Shown here in pieces: positions 45,255 through 54,191 of a DNA stretch of 64,000 nt (within the stretch, counting starts at the first letter, position 1; each line of letters begins with the position of its first letter). The translations under genes were made by a program, and so were the position numbers. The stretch comes from Marinobacter qingdaonensis (GTDB taxonomy: Bacteria > Pseudomonadota > Gammaproteobacteria > Pseudomonadales > Oleiphilaceae): assembly GCF_034555935.1 (NCBI RefSeq), contig NZ_JAYDCJ010000003.1, positions 2,356,001 through 2,420,000 on the forward strand. The letters run 5' to 3'. The notes below the pieces were generated by a model. The model did not search any database, was not told the origin of the DNA, and saw nothing but the letters and a program-made list of their open reading frames with translations.

Positions 45255-46562
45255 ATGGAACTATCCGCATCCAGACCCGCCGACCATAAGGCGCGACTTG
45301 AACAGCTAAAGTGCACAAAATCTCGCCTGGGGCGTCAGTTGAGTGGAGCTCGCAAGGTCGGGGACGATCTCCAGGACCTTCTTGCGGAATTTCAGGCTGT
45401 GACCAGCGAAATTAAAGCACTGCAAAAACGTCTCAAACAGCAATTAAATCAAACAAGCACCCACGAGAAATGGGTACCCCCAAATCTGACGGTAAGTAGC
45501 GCGGTTCTTGACCAGCTCGTTAAGAGTCCGGTGAATGTGCAGTTGTGCACGGGTGGCGATGTTAAAGCGGCAGAAGCGTACGTTGCTTGCCATCCGGCCT
45601 CGTCACTGTGGCACCGTCCGGTGATTACATCATTTATCGCTGAAACATACCGACATCCCGCCCAAATTTTAATTGCCCTTTCAGCCGACAAAAGGGTTGT
45701 AGGCATTGTGTCGCTTGTACAACTCAAGAGTCGCTTGTTCGGCAATTTCATGGTGTCCGTCCCTTACTTTAACTACGGCGGTCTATTGGCAGACCACCCA
45801 ACGGTCGCGGATGCGCTCATCGAAGCCGCAAACCGCTGGCGCGAGCAGGAATCCGCGGCGCATCTGGAACTCCGCCATGTCCAGAATCTTGGGCTGGGGC
45901 TGCCGCAGCGCGGCAATAAAGTCAGCTTTTGGCTGGGGTTGCCAGACACCACTCAGCAGCTCTGGAACAGCTTCAAACCCAAGCTCCGAGCCCAAATTCG
46001 CCGAGGCGAAAGGGAGCATGCGGAGTTCGTGCTGGGAGGTTCTGAGCATCTTCATGATTTCTACCGCGTTTTTTCGGAAAACATGCGGGACCTTGGAACT
46101 CCTGTTTACGGTAGGGCTTTTTTCCGCAAGCTGTTGCAGCGCTTGCCCGAACAAACCTGGTTGGTGGTAGTCAGGGTAGGGCAAAAAGCAGTTGGTTGCG
46201 CGTTCCTGGCCGGCTATCGAAACCGACTTGAGATTCCCTGGGCATCAACACTGCGGAGCGTGAGCCATACCAGTATCAACATGTTTATGTACTGGAAAAT
46301 ATTGGAGTTTGCGGTATCGCGTGGGTACCGGGTCTTTGATTTTGGGCGTTGTTCGGAGCACGCCGGCACTTACCATTTCAAAAAACAGTGGGGCGCTCAA
46401 CCAATCCCCTTGCACTGGGATTATGTATTGGCGCCGCGAGCGGTCCTGCCCGCCCTAAATCCGGAAAACCCAAAATACCACCTGCTAATCGCAATCTGGA
46501 AAAAGCTGCCGGTTTGGGCGGCGAATACGTTGGGACCACCCATTGTCCGGATGTTGCCATAG
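45255..46562 (+). CDS. FemAB-like GNAT protein, XrtA-associated, with coiled-coil N-terminus
   Basis: A 435-residue protein. The last ~340 residues match the FemAB/GNAT acyltransferase family found in PEP-CTERM exopolysaccharide clusters (TIGR03019-like), with FDFGRCSEHAGTYHFKKQWG near 375-395 (read in parts). The first ~75 residues are a highly charged helical region likely to form a coiled coil, which is longer than I expect for the family. It may add an amino-acyl or other acyl group to the polysaccharide. The stop overlaps the next GTG start. Confidence 0.85.
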   Translation: MELSASRPADHKARLEQLKCTKSRLGRQLSGARKVGDDLQDLLAEFQAVTSEIKALQKRLKQQLNQTSTHEKWVPPNLTVSSAVLDQLVKSPVNVQLCTGGDVKAAEAYVACHPASSLWHRPVITSFIAETYRHPAQILIALSADKRVVGIVSLVQLKSRLFGNFMVSVPYFNYGGLLADHPTVADALIEAANRWREQESAAHLELRHVQNLGLGLPQRGNKVSFWLGLPDTTQQLWNSFKPKLRAQIRRGEREHAEFVLGGSEHLHDFYRVFSENMRDLGTPVYGRAFFRKLLQRLPEQTWLVVVRVGQKAVGCAFLAGYRNRLEIPWASTLRSVSHTSINMFMYWKILEFAVSRGYRVFDFGRCSEHAGTYHFKKQWGAQPIPLHWDYVLAPRAVLPALNPENPKYHLLIAIWKKLPVWAANTLGPPIVRMLP

Positions 46563-47689
46563 TGACTGATCGCAAGTTTAGGAATCAGAAAACCGTCCTC
46601 CACTTGATTGATACGACGGGGCCTGGTGGAGCTGAAACCGTCTTTATCAATCTGTTAAAAGAAATGGGGCAGACCCCATACCGGAATATTGTGCTGCTGC
46701 GTGGTGAAGGCTGGGTTGCCGACAAAGTCCGTTCGATCGGCATTAATCCATTCATCATTGACTCCAAAGGCAGTTTTAATCTCGCCTACATTTGGTCCGT
46801 GAAACGACTCCTGACGGCTGAAAAGGTGGATCTGATTCATGCTCACTTGCTTGGCTCCAATGTTTACGGAGCGATATTGGCGATTTTGTCCAGACGACCG
46901 ATGATCGCCACCTTCCACGGCGCGGTTGACGTTGCGGCCAAGGAGCGATTTTTGCGCACGAAGTTCTTCCTGATTGGCTTGGGCGCTTCAAAAATCGTGT
47001 GCGTTTCAAAGCGACTGGAACAGGAATTGGTCTCGAGAAGTCGGTTGCCACCGGATAAGCTTAAGTTGATCTACAACGGCGTGGACTCGTCCCTTTATCA
47101 AGGAAAAAGACAATCGAATTTGCGCGCGGAGTTGGGCCTGCCCCCGGAGGCAAGGATCGTCGTGTCGGTGGGCAACATTCGTCCGGCCAAGGGCTATGAA
47201 TATCTGGTTGAAGCGGCACTGAGAATGCTGGAACTGGATCCCCAGACCCATTTCGTCGTCGTTGGCCATCAGCGGGAGGCGCTTTTCCAGAAGCTTACGG
47301 CGCAGATCAAGAACGCGGCCCAGCCACCCAGGGTGCACTGGCTGGGTTTTCGCGAGGATGTCGTCGAAATACTGCGGCAGTCAGATATCTTCCTGTTGCC
47401 ATCTACCTCTGAGGGCTTTTCAATTTCCACGGTTGAGGCAATGATGGCCGGTATTCCTGTCATCGCCACCCGAAGCGGGGGCCCCGAGGAAATCATTTCC
47501 AATCACGAGACAGGATTTCTCATCCCGATAAAGGACCCCTCGGCAATCGTCGAAGCAATCCAGGCCTTGAGAGCGCCGGAAACGCGACTGCGAATGGTGC
47601 AAAAAGCGCAGTCGGTGGCCAAGGAAAAATTTGGTCTGAGAACTATGCTTAACGAATATCGAGGGCTCTACCAGCAACTCTTGAGCTAG
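46562..47689 (+). CDS. glycosyltransferase family 4
   Basis: A 375-residue GT-B glycosyltransferase, probably acting on the cytoplasmic face. The N-terminal HLIDTTGPGGAETVFINLL (read in parts) is typical, and the donor motif STSEGFSISTVEAMMAGIPVI is near 280-300. The GTG start at 46562 overlaps the FemAB stop (TAG) by one base; no ATG lies at a sensible position. Sugar and acceptor are unknown. Confidence 0.88.
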   Translation: MTDRKFRNQKTVLHLIDTTGPGGAETVFINLLKEMGQTPYRNIVLLRGEGWVADKVRSIGINPFIIDSKGSFNLAYIWSVKRLLTAEKVDLIHAHLLGSNVYGAILAILSRRPMIATFHGAVDVAAKERFLRTKFFLIGLGASKIVCVSKRLEQELVSRSRLPPDKLKLIYNGVDSSLYQGKRQSNLRAELGLPPEARIVVSVGNIRPAKGYEYLVEAALRMLELDPQTHFVVVGHQREALFQKLTAQIKNAAQPPRVHWLGFREDVVEILRQSDIFLLPSTSEGFSISTVEAMMAGIPVIATRSGGPEEIISNHETGFLIPIKDPSAIVEAIQALRAPETRLRMVQKAQSVAKEKFGLRTMLNEYRGLYQQLLS

Positions 47690-47695
47690 GACAGG

Positions 47696-48703
47696 ATGTT
47701 GAAAAGTGCGGTGGTAAGGATTGCGAATCTTGTCGGCGAAACTGGGTGTTTTCGCCTTCTGGCTCCGGAGGTGGTGCCGGTGTTCATGTTGCATCGAGTC
47801 TACTCCGGAGCGCGCTCTGTAGCTGGGGGCCTGCCGGCAGACACGCTTCGTGACCATCTAGCCTACGTGGCCCGTCGCGGGTACAAAGTTCTGACCATGG
47901 ATGAACTCCTTGGCATGTTGGAGGAGGGCGGACGGATACACGCCAAATCGGTGATGTTCACCATTGATGACGGATTTTCGGATCATTTCAGCGTAGCCGC
48001 CCGTGTCTTCGACGAGTTTGGCTTTGTTCTCAATTGTTTTGTGATCACCGGTTTTCTGGATCAGGAGCTCTGGCCTTGGGATGACCAAGTCAGCTACGCG
48101 ATTCAATCGAGTTCCTGTCAGCAAGCGAAATTGACCCTGCCGTCCGGTGACCCCTACCTTCTGGATCTGGTCGGCGATGGCATCAACACTGCGGTCAGAA
48201 CCCTGAGGGACGCTCTGAAGGCTGTGCCTCAGGCGAACCTGTACCAGTGGATCCAATCGGAACTTTTTCCCGCCCTTGCCGCAGAGTATCCAAGTAAAGT
48301 GCCGCCGGAATTCCTGGCTATGTCCTGGAGCGATGCCAGCCTGCTCCAGCAGGCTGGGCACGGTGTATACCCGCACACATGCAGCCATCGGATTCTTTCG
48401 ACTCTGACATCGGATGAAAAACAGTATGAGATTGACCATTCACGAAAGCGGGTGGAACAGGAGTTGGGAAAGCCCCCGTTGGTATTCGCTTATCCTACCG
48501 GGCGTCAGAGGGATTACGATCAGCGGGATATGGAACAGCTGATAAACAGCGGATTCAAAATGGCATTCACTACGGTGCCCAACTACGTCCGGAAGGGGCA
48601 GAACCTACTGGAGCTCCCCAGATTTTCAATGCCTGCGAATTCAGCGGACTTTCGACAGATTGTAAATCGGTTCGAAGCCTTCAAAAATCGGCTTAGGGCT
48701 TAA
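47696..48703 (+). CDS. polysaccharide deacetylase (NodB fold)
   Basis: A second deacetylase of the cluster, 335 residues. The FTIDDGFSD motif near residues 86-94 carries the aspartates, and YPHTCSHRIL near 225 supplies a metal histidine. No signal peptide is evident, though the N-terminus is mildly hydrophobic. AGGACAGG precedes the ATG. It converges on an ATP-grasp gene and overlaps its end by 11 bases. Whether it acts on the same polymer as the deacetylase at 44358 is unknown. Confidence 0.87.
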   Translation: MLKSAVVRIANLVGETGCFRLLAPEVVPVFMLHRVYSGARSVAGGLPADTLRDHLAYVARRGYKVLTMDELLGMLEEGGRIHAKSVMFTIDDGFSDHFSVAARVFDEFGFVLNCFVITGFLDQELWPWDDQVSYAIQSSSCQQAKLTLPSGDPYLLDLVGDGINTAVRTLRDALKAVPQANLYQWIQSELFPALAAEYPSKVPPEFLAMSWSDASLLQQAGHGVYPHTCSHRILSTLTSDEKQYEIDHSRKRVEQELGKPPLVFAYPTGRQRDYDQRDMEQLINSGFKMAFTTVPNYVRKGQNLLELPRFSMPANSADFRQIVNRFEAFKNRLRA

Positions 48704-49868
48704 TCCGAATTGATAGAAGTCGCTTGATGACCCGGCGCGTGATATTCCAGATCATGTCCATGGCATACTTCGCGGCCGGGACCGGATCCCTCCAATAGAA
48801 CAGTGCGCCGATGCGGTGGTAAAAGAGCAGCCTTAAGTACCTGACGCTGATCAAGAACAACTTCTCCCGGCTTTCCAGTCGCGCGATCAAGTCACCAAAG
48901 AAATTCCAATACACGCGGTTGTTTTTTTGGGAAACAAAGTTTACTGGATTGCCGTGGGCAACTTGGACGCAAGCGAGGATGTTGTTAACGCCACACCGGG
49001 TGTCAAACCAGTTACACATCCCGAGTCTCGGGTTGGTTTCAAGGTAGTAATAGGTGCCAGTGCGCGGATCCCGTTTAAATTCAATCATGGCAGGGCCGCA
49101 ATACCGCAGCGATTGGCCGATTTTCTGGCACCAGGCGCGAAGCTCTGGATTGTCGCGACTGATGGCCAACGAGGTAACACCGTAATGTGATGGCATGGTG
49201 CCGAGGCGATTGAATACGAAACACGCACTCAACTCGTGGTTCTGATTAAAGGTGGCGTTGCAGACCCAAAGATTGTCGTCGGTACCTGGAATGACCTCTT
49301 GGCCCAGGAACCGATTGAGCTGAGACTTGAAGCGAGACCGAAAACGCTCGAATTCCTCTTGCGAATAGATCACAAGGTTTTTTGCCTTGAGCGTCTGATA
49401 ATCCCTGAAGGTTCGTGGTTTGATGATGATCGGGAATGTATCCGGCTCGTCGCAGTCCAGTTCGTAGTAAGTCCTCGGCAATGAGACGCCGCCATCTTCC
49501 ATTACGCGGCATTCCAGTTGCTTGTCATTCAGGATACGGGTGGCCTCGGACGTCGGTGCAATGATGTGATGTTCGGAATAACCCGTTTCCTTCAGGTCGC
49601 TTAAAAGTTCTGCGGTAGCATCGGAGCAGGCGATCAGCACTCCCGGGCCACCCTCCTGGCTGGCCAATCGAGCGAGTACGGGTCTAAGCGCTTCGAGTCC
49701 AAAGTCAAGGGGCAGGGTAACGATACCGACGCTCATTCGGCTGTACACGCTCAGGTCGCGAGGCTTATCAACGATGGCGTAGGCACGCAGGCCAGCGTGG
49801 TGGGCTGATCGTAGGGCTCCAAGCCCGTTTATTCCCCTCGCAAGGACGACCACATATGCCTTCTGCAT
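48693..49868 (-). CDS. ATP-grasp ligase 1, carboxylate-amine ligase type
   Basis: A 391-residue ATP-grasp enzyme. The N-terminus (VVVLARGINGLGALRSAHH) is a Rossmann-like pre-ATP domain, FPIIIKPR is near residue 150, and MIEFKRDP with LETNPRLG near 265-285 supplies the metal-binding Glu and Asn. The family joins a carboxylate to an amine or similar acceptor; D-aspartate ligase is one relative. ATG 49868 has AAAGGG at proper spacing; an upstream GTG (49880) overlaps the preceding stop. It forms a coupled pair with the next ATP-grasp gene. Confidence 0.82.
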   Translation of the reverse strand: MQKAYVVVLARGINGLGALRSAHHAGLRAYAIVDKPRDLSVYSRMSVGIVTLPLDFGLEALRPVLARLASQEGGPGVLIACSDATAELLSDLKETGYSEHHIIAPTSEATRILNDKQLECRVMEDGGVSLPRTYYELDCDEPDTFPIIIKPRTFRDYQTLKAKNLVIYSQEEFERFRSRFKSQLNRFLGQEVIPGTDDNLWVCNATFNQNHELSACFVFNRLGTMPSHYGVTSLAISRDNPELRAWCQKIGQSLRYCGPAMIEFKRDPRTGTYYYLETNPRLGMCNWFDTRCGVNNILACVQVAHGNPVNFVSQKNNRVYWNFFGDLIARLESREKLFLISVRYLRLLFYHRIGALFYWRDPVPAAKYAMDMIWNITRRVIKRLLSIRIKP

Positions 49869-49876
49869 GGATGTCT

Positions 49877-51052
49877 TCACCCTTTCAGTGCTCGAAGGTA
49901 TTGCTTTAACTCAAACCAGAACGGGTGGAGATCTCTCCAGCGATTCACTTCATGGCGTGTCCGGAGGCCTGGCCGACAAAATCTCAGAATTTCGAGTAGC
50001 TTTCGTCCCAGGGAATAGTTTGAAGTTGGTGATTTCAGAATGATGAAGAGCCTATCTAAATCGCCGAGAATCCATCTTACGCGCCGTTGACGCCATGTGA
50101 TTTCTGGAACTTCCTCGCCAGTACAAACGCGATAGAGCAACCAGGGGAAGTCAATGCCGGAGTCGATTGCCAGCTGGAGTGAGCCCCAGAACCTCGGATT
50201 GACCTCCATTAGGTAACCGGTGCCAGAAGGGGTGACTCTGAATTCGACCATCGCAACGCCGTGCCAGTTGGCGCCGACCAGAAGCTTTTCGGCCGAAGCT
50301 TTCAATTGGTCATCCAGTGGCACTGATTCACTCAAAACGCTCACACCGCCACCGGGTGGTTTTTCCCTCAGTCTGCGGTGGGAAAAGTAGCAGACAGGAC
50401 GTCCATCGTTAAACAACGCAAAAACCCCTTGGCCGCGGCCCTCGATAAAAGATTGAATGGTGAATGGGAAGTCAAAGAAATCATTGGATTTGAGTAGTTG
50501 CATTGCCTCTTCGATGGTTTTTGCGATCAAAACCCTGGTCGAAACAATGCCATCGGCCTGAAGAATTTTCGATTTGAACGGCTTGAGTACGACGGGGAAC
50601 TCAGCCCACTGCTCAAGTTCCGCTAAACCATCTTGTCGGGTCTGGCAATAAACAGTCGGAGGGATAGGAATCCGTTGTTCCGATGCGAATTTGAACAGTT
50701 GGTTTTTGTTTGCCAATTGTTCAACGGACGTCTCCGAGGGGAATGGAAGAGTAACAGAGCTGGGTAGTTCGTCCCGATATCGCAGAACCACATAAGTCGT
50801 TGCTTCCGTTATAGGCAGCAGGAAGGTAATGCCGTACTCATTTATCGTCTGAAGCAATGCGTCGAAGAATCGTCGCGGGCAATCTAGAGGATTGGGGTAG
50901 GCAAAGCTGCGTTTGCTGAATTTGGAGTTCCCCGCCATGGACGGAACGCTAGATTCTCCCACTGCCACCCACAAACCCTTTGCCCCAAGGGACCTGACTG
51001 CGGCAAGGGATGCGCGTTGATTGCCATCTAGCACCAGTGTTCTGGGTTCCAT
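49877..51052 (-). CDS. ATP-grasp ligase 2
   Basis: A second ATP-grasp enzyme, also 391 residues, only distantly similar to its neighbour. It starts with TLVLDGNQRASLAAVRSLG, has FPVVLKPFKSK near 155-165, and MVEFRVTPSGTGYLMEVNPRFWG near 270-292 (read in parts). The C-terminal ~80 residues are basic and less conserved. ATG 51052 has AGGA about ten bases upstream. The pair lies in opposite orientation to the flanking exopolysaccharide genes, with a divergent promoter region in front. It may make an amide-linked decoration or a cytoplasmic peptide; the substrate is unknown. Confidence 0.82.
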   Translation of the reverse strand: MEPRTLVLDGNQRASLAAVRSLGAKGLWVAVGESSVPSMAGNSKFSKRSFAYPNPLDCPRRFFDALLQTINEYGITFLLPITEATTYVVLRYRDELPSSVTLPFPSETSVEQLANKNQLFKFASEQRIPIPPTVYCQTRQDGLAELEQWAEFPVVLKPFKSKILQADGIVSTRVLIAKTIEEAMQLLKSNDFFDFPFTIQSFIEGRGQGVFALFNDGRPVCYFSHRRLREKPPGGGVSVLSESVPLDDQLKASAEKLLVGANWHGVAMVEFRVTPSGTGYLMEVNPRFWGSLQLAIDSGIDFPWLLYRVCTGEEVPEITWRQRRVRWILGDLDRLFIILKSPTSNYSLGRKLLEILRFCRPGLRTRHEVNRWRDLHPFWFELKQYLRALKG

Positions 51053-51265
51053 CGAAAACCACGTCCTATGTTGGTACTGAGGTCTCAATCCGCGTCTATA
51101 TTATTATCAATAATAGCTGCAAAGACTAACGATGGGGCTACTGAGCGTGTCGCAAATGTTTGGGATTGTGGGCCTGTAATCAGATTAACAGGAACTCAAT
51201 TTCCGCTCTGGAGTTTAGCGAGGCTGTGGCATGATGGTGGATCAGATTATCGCTTTGGGGCAGTC
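51053..51265. promoter_or_regulatory. divergent promoter region with AT-rich palindrome
   Basis: The 213-bp gap between the ATP-grasp gene and the phosphatase gene contains TATTATT-ATC-AATAATA (51099-51115), a perfect 7-base inverted repeat. The AT content is well above its surroundings. A dual promoter/operator region is likely. Confidence 0.45.
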
Positions 51266-51826
51266 ATGCAGATAAAAGGAGATTATCTGGTGAACCGGTT
51301 GGTTTATGAGCGGTTTGGCTCGAAGAACGGGCTGGTGCGATACGTCAAATATTGGCTGTTGTCCCAAGTTGGCGCATATCGACGTTTCTCCGCATACCGT
51401 CCGGGGAGCGACCAAAGGGTGGTTTTTGTCTGCAGCGGCAACATCTGTCGCAGTCCATTGGCCGAAGTTTATGCCCGTAGCTTGGGCTGGGAAGCGAAGT
51501 CTTGTGGTCTGGACTGTCGCGATGGTTTTCCGGCTGACCCCAGAGCCAGGGAATTCGCGCGAGGGGTTGGGCTTGACCTGGAAGAGCATTCGACCGTCAA
51601 CGTTACGAGTTTTGAGTTTCAGGCGTCCGATCTGGTGGTTCTGATGGAACCCACCCACATTGCTGCTTTTGAAAGAAAGGTAGGAAAAGGCCACACCCTG
51701 GCACTCGCAGGCAGTTACTGTAGGCCTCCTACGCCGTATATTCACGACCCGTTCAACTGCTGCATCGAGTTCTTCCATAGGTGCGAACACCAGATAATGG
51801 AAGCGGTGAGGAGGATGTGTGATTAA
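51266..51826 (+). CDS. low-molecular-weight protein tyrosine phosphatase-like
   Basis: A 186-residue cytoplasmic phosphatase. The P-loop VCSGNICRSP has the nucleophile C56 and R62, and YIHDPFN near 165 supplies the general acid. The first ~48 residues precede the usual start of the domain and are basic. In other capsule loci such enzymes (Wzb type) dephosphorylate BY-kinases; the kinase-like protein here appears to lack its lysine, so its target may be different. The start at 51266 has GGGG five bases upstream. It overlaps the next gene by eight bases. Confidence 0.85.
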   Translation: MQIKGDYLVNRLVYERFGSKNGLVRYVKYWLLSQVGAYRRFSAYRPGSDQRVVFVCSGNICRSPLAEVYARSLGWEAKSCGLDCRDGFPADPRAREFARGVGLDLEEHSTVNVTSFEFQASDLVVLMEPTHIAAFERKVGKGHTLALAGSYCRPPTPYIHDPFNCCIEFFHRCEHQIMEAVRRMCD

Positions 51827-53162
51827 GCGGCGCAAAGTGGTCGATATCCAGTCTTTCTACAGTCTTCATATCGGCGCCATGTGGCGCTACTTCAAAACTG
51901 AAACGTTGGCTTTCTGGGCTATCTCCGCGTATCTGTTTCTCGAATACGTGCGACCCCAGTCAATCTACCCGATGCTTGATTTTCTACCGTGGACTCAATT
52001 AGCGGTCCTGGGGGCACTGGTTGGGTGCCTGCAGGATAAAAGTGTTAAGTGGGTATCGTCGCCGATCAATACGGGGTTGATCCTGTTTCTGCTGACCATC
52101 CTGCTTTCCAGTGTCCTGGCTTATTGGCCAAGCGAAGCCTTCGGTCGACTCGAAAATTTCTACACCTGGTTCATTATTTACTTTCTAATCATCAACATTG
52201 TTAATACCGAAAAGCGCTTTTATATCTTTCTGTGTATCTTTTTCCTGGCAACGTTCAAGCTGTCACTGTCCTTGTCGATCACTTGGGCTAGACGGGGTTT
52301 TGCCTTTACCGGCTGGGGACTCAGCGGTCCTCCTGGCTTTTTCCAGAATTCCGGAGAGCTCGCTATCCAGATGTTGGTGTTCTGGCCGCTGGCCTGGGCA
52401 TTTGCACTTTATCTCAAACCTCACGTGAGTAAGTTCAAGTATTTCATACTGCTCTTGATGCCGATCACTGCCATGATGGTGGTTCTGGGAGCTAGTTCTC
52501 GAGGGGCCCAGTTGGCCCTGCTGGTCCAGTTGCTGATCGTAAATGCACGGTCGATATTCAAGCCAAAGGTCTTTGCGTCTTGCCTGGTGGTCATGGGCTT
52601 GTTGTGGGCGGCGCTGCCTGATCAACAGAAGAACCGTTTTCAGGTCGCGGGCGATGACAGAACCTCAATCCAGCGGCTGCTCTACTGGGAGCATGGCATT
52701 GATATGCTGAATGATCACCCGGTGCTGGGAGTGGGTTTCTTCAATTACATTCCATACTACGAGCGTGCTTATCCCGAAGACATTCTGTACGACGGAGCAG
52801 AACTTCCTCACAACATCTTTATTCAAGTCGGCGCAGATCTGGGTTATCCCGCGTTGGCGGTTTATCTGTTTATGATTATCTACTCGGTCCGAAAAACGCG
52901 CATGCTTAGAGATTCTCTTGGCAAACAGACCGAGAGAAACTTCTTCACGCATATTCTGACTTATTTAAACCTTTCGATTATTGGGTTTGTTGTGGCGGGA
53001 CAATTCGTCTCGGTGGTGTACTACCCGTTCATGTGGATTCACTTGGCCATGTTCGTATGCTGTCACAACATCATCAGCACGACGGTGTTAAGCGAACAGC
53101 GCACCACCGGTCGGATTGGCCGCGTCAACACAGGCTTGAAAAAAGCATTGCGTCGCGTTTAA
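51819..53162 (+). CDS. O-antigen ligase/polymerase family protein (Wzy-type)
   Basis: A 447-residue inner-membrane protein with about ten hydrophobic helices. ASSRGAQLALL near residue 225 and the ELPHNIFIQVGADLGYPAL loop near 325-345 (read in parts) carry the Arg and His typical of the Wzy_C/WaaL family. In this setting it probably polymerises repeat units. The GTG start overlaps the phosphatase gene, with GAGG four bases upstream. The gene converges on a glycosyltransferase with a 19-base gap. Confidence 0.85.
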   Translation: MIKRRKVVDIQSFYSLHIGAMWRYFKTETLAFWAISAYLFLEYVRPQSIYPMLDFLPWTQLAVLGALVGCLQDKSVKWVSSPINTGLILFLLTILLSSVLAYWPSEAFGRLENFYTWFIIYFLIINIVNTEKRFYIFLCIFFLATFKLSLSLSITWARRGFAFTGWGLSGPPGFFQNSGELAIQMLVFWPLAWAFALYLKPHVSKFKYFILLLMPITAMMVVLGASSRGAQLALLVQLLIVNARSIFKPKVFASCLVVMGLLWAALPDQQKNRFQVAGDDRTSIQRLLYWEHGIDMLNDHPVLGVGFFNYIPYYERAYPEDILYDGAELPHNIFIQVGADLGYPALAVYLFMIIYSVRKTRMLRDSLGKQTERNFFTHILTYLNLSIIGFVVAGQFVSVVYYPFMWIHLAMFVCCHNIISTTVLSEQRTTGRIGRVNTGLKKALRRV

Positions 53163-53181
53163 GCGTGCGGCGGAAAGGATG

Positions 53182-54171
53182 TCAGAGCTCAAGGATCCGA
53201 GACACAAGGGTCGCCTTTCCCGCGGCTTCTCGTTTTTGAATTTCGGCTTTGAGTTCGCTCGCCTCTGCCTTCAGTGACGCCAGGTTATCGCGCATGGTTT
53301 CGATGGCGACTGCAATGTCCTTGCGGCCCGATTTGCTGAAAACGGTGCCGCGGGAAAAGTAACCTCGTTGAACCGCTGTATCAGAGAGAATGATTGGCTT
53401 TTCCGCGGCAATGCTCTCATAGGCACCGCAGACCATACAGTCCGTACGCCTGGTCATATCGATACAGAAATCACTTGAAAAAAGGTGCCGGTGAAAGTCC
53501 TGCTCGCCCACGAAGCCCAGTAAAAAAACGTTGGTCGGCATTTCAGGGGGGAGCTGGTCGACGATTTTTTTGTAGTTGCCTGAGAAATAAAAGTCGATCG
53601 TGTCCGAGAATTGGGTGGTCGCCCCGATGATGTCGAGGAACGGTTCATCGTCACTCCACGATGTTATGCATAAGGCTTTGAGTTTGTTCGCTTTATCCAA
53701 CCTTTCTGGCTCAGCCACAGCGGGGAAATGCGGAAGAGGATCGGGCAGGACAATCGGGGTTCCCCTCAGCAAAGTCACGTGGTCGGCTAATTCCTGGTTG
53801 GTAACAATTACTGCGTCTGCCTGGCGGATAACAAAACGATTTAGCTTTGGGAGCAGACGGCCCGACTTTTCATGCCCGTGGATACCCGCGTTGTGGGCAT
53901 CGATAATGACCTTGCAACCAGCCAACCGCCCGACGGCAACAGCCAGAACCGCCAGCACTACCGAAGGGTTTTGAGCGAAGAAGTACCGGGGCTTCTTTTC
54001 GAAAAGAATCCACAGTGTCCTAATGACACTTTTTGCATAGCGAGTGGCCTTGTGCGAACCATCATAAATGATTTCGAACAAGGGCACGTTGAAAAAGGCG
54101 CTCGCAGAGCGGTTCCTCGTCTGTCGCTCCCAGGTAACCCAGACAGCATCATCCGTGATCTTTGCAGCCAT
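53182..54171 (-). CDS. glycosyltransferase (GT-B fold)
   Basis: A 329-residue protein with a two-domain GT-B layout. VIIDAHNAGIHG near residue 85 is an acceptor-side motif. The C-terminal domain has FLLGFVGEQDFHRHLFSSDF and CGAYESIAAEKPIILSD near 245-265 (each read in parts). The last 30 residues are a charged helix. The start is an ATG with only an A-rich upstream sequence. It follows the lyase-like gene by 20 bases on the same strand. Confidence 0.82.
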   Translation of the reverse strand: MAAKITDDAVWVTWERQTRNRSASAFFNVPLFEIIYDGSHKATRYAKSVIRTLWILFEKKPRYFFAQNPSVVLAVLAVAVGRLAGCKVIIDAHNAGIHGHEKSGRLLPKLNRFVIRQADAVIVTNQELADHVTLLRGTPIVLPDPLPHFPAVAEPERLDKANKLKALCITSWSDDEPFLDIIGATTQFSDTIDFYFSGNYKKIVDQLPPEMPTNVFLLGFVGEQDFHRHLFSSDFCIDMTRRTDCMVCGAYESIAAEKPIILSDTAVQRGYFSRGTVFSKSGRKDIAVAIETMRDNLASLKAEASELKAEIQKREAAGKATLVSRILEL

Positions 54172-54191
54172 AATTTTTCTTGTTTCGCGCT

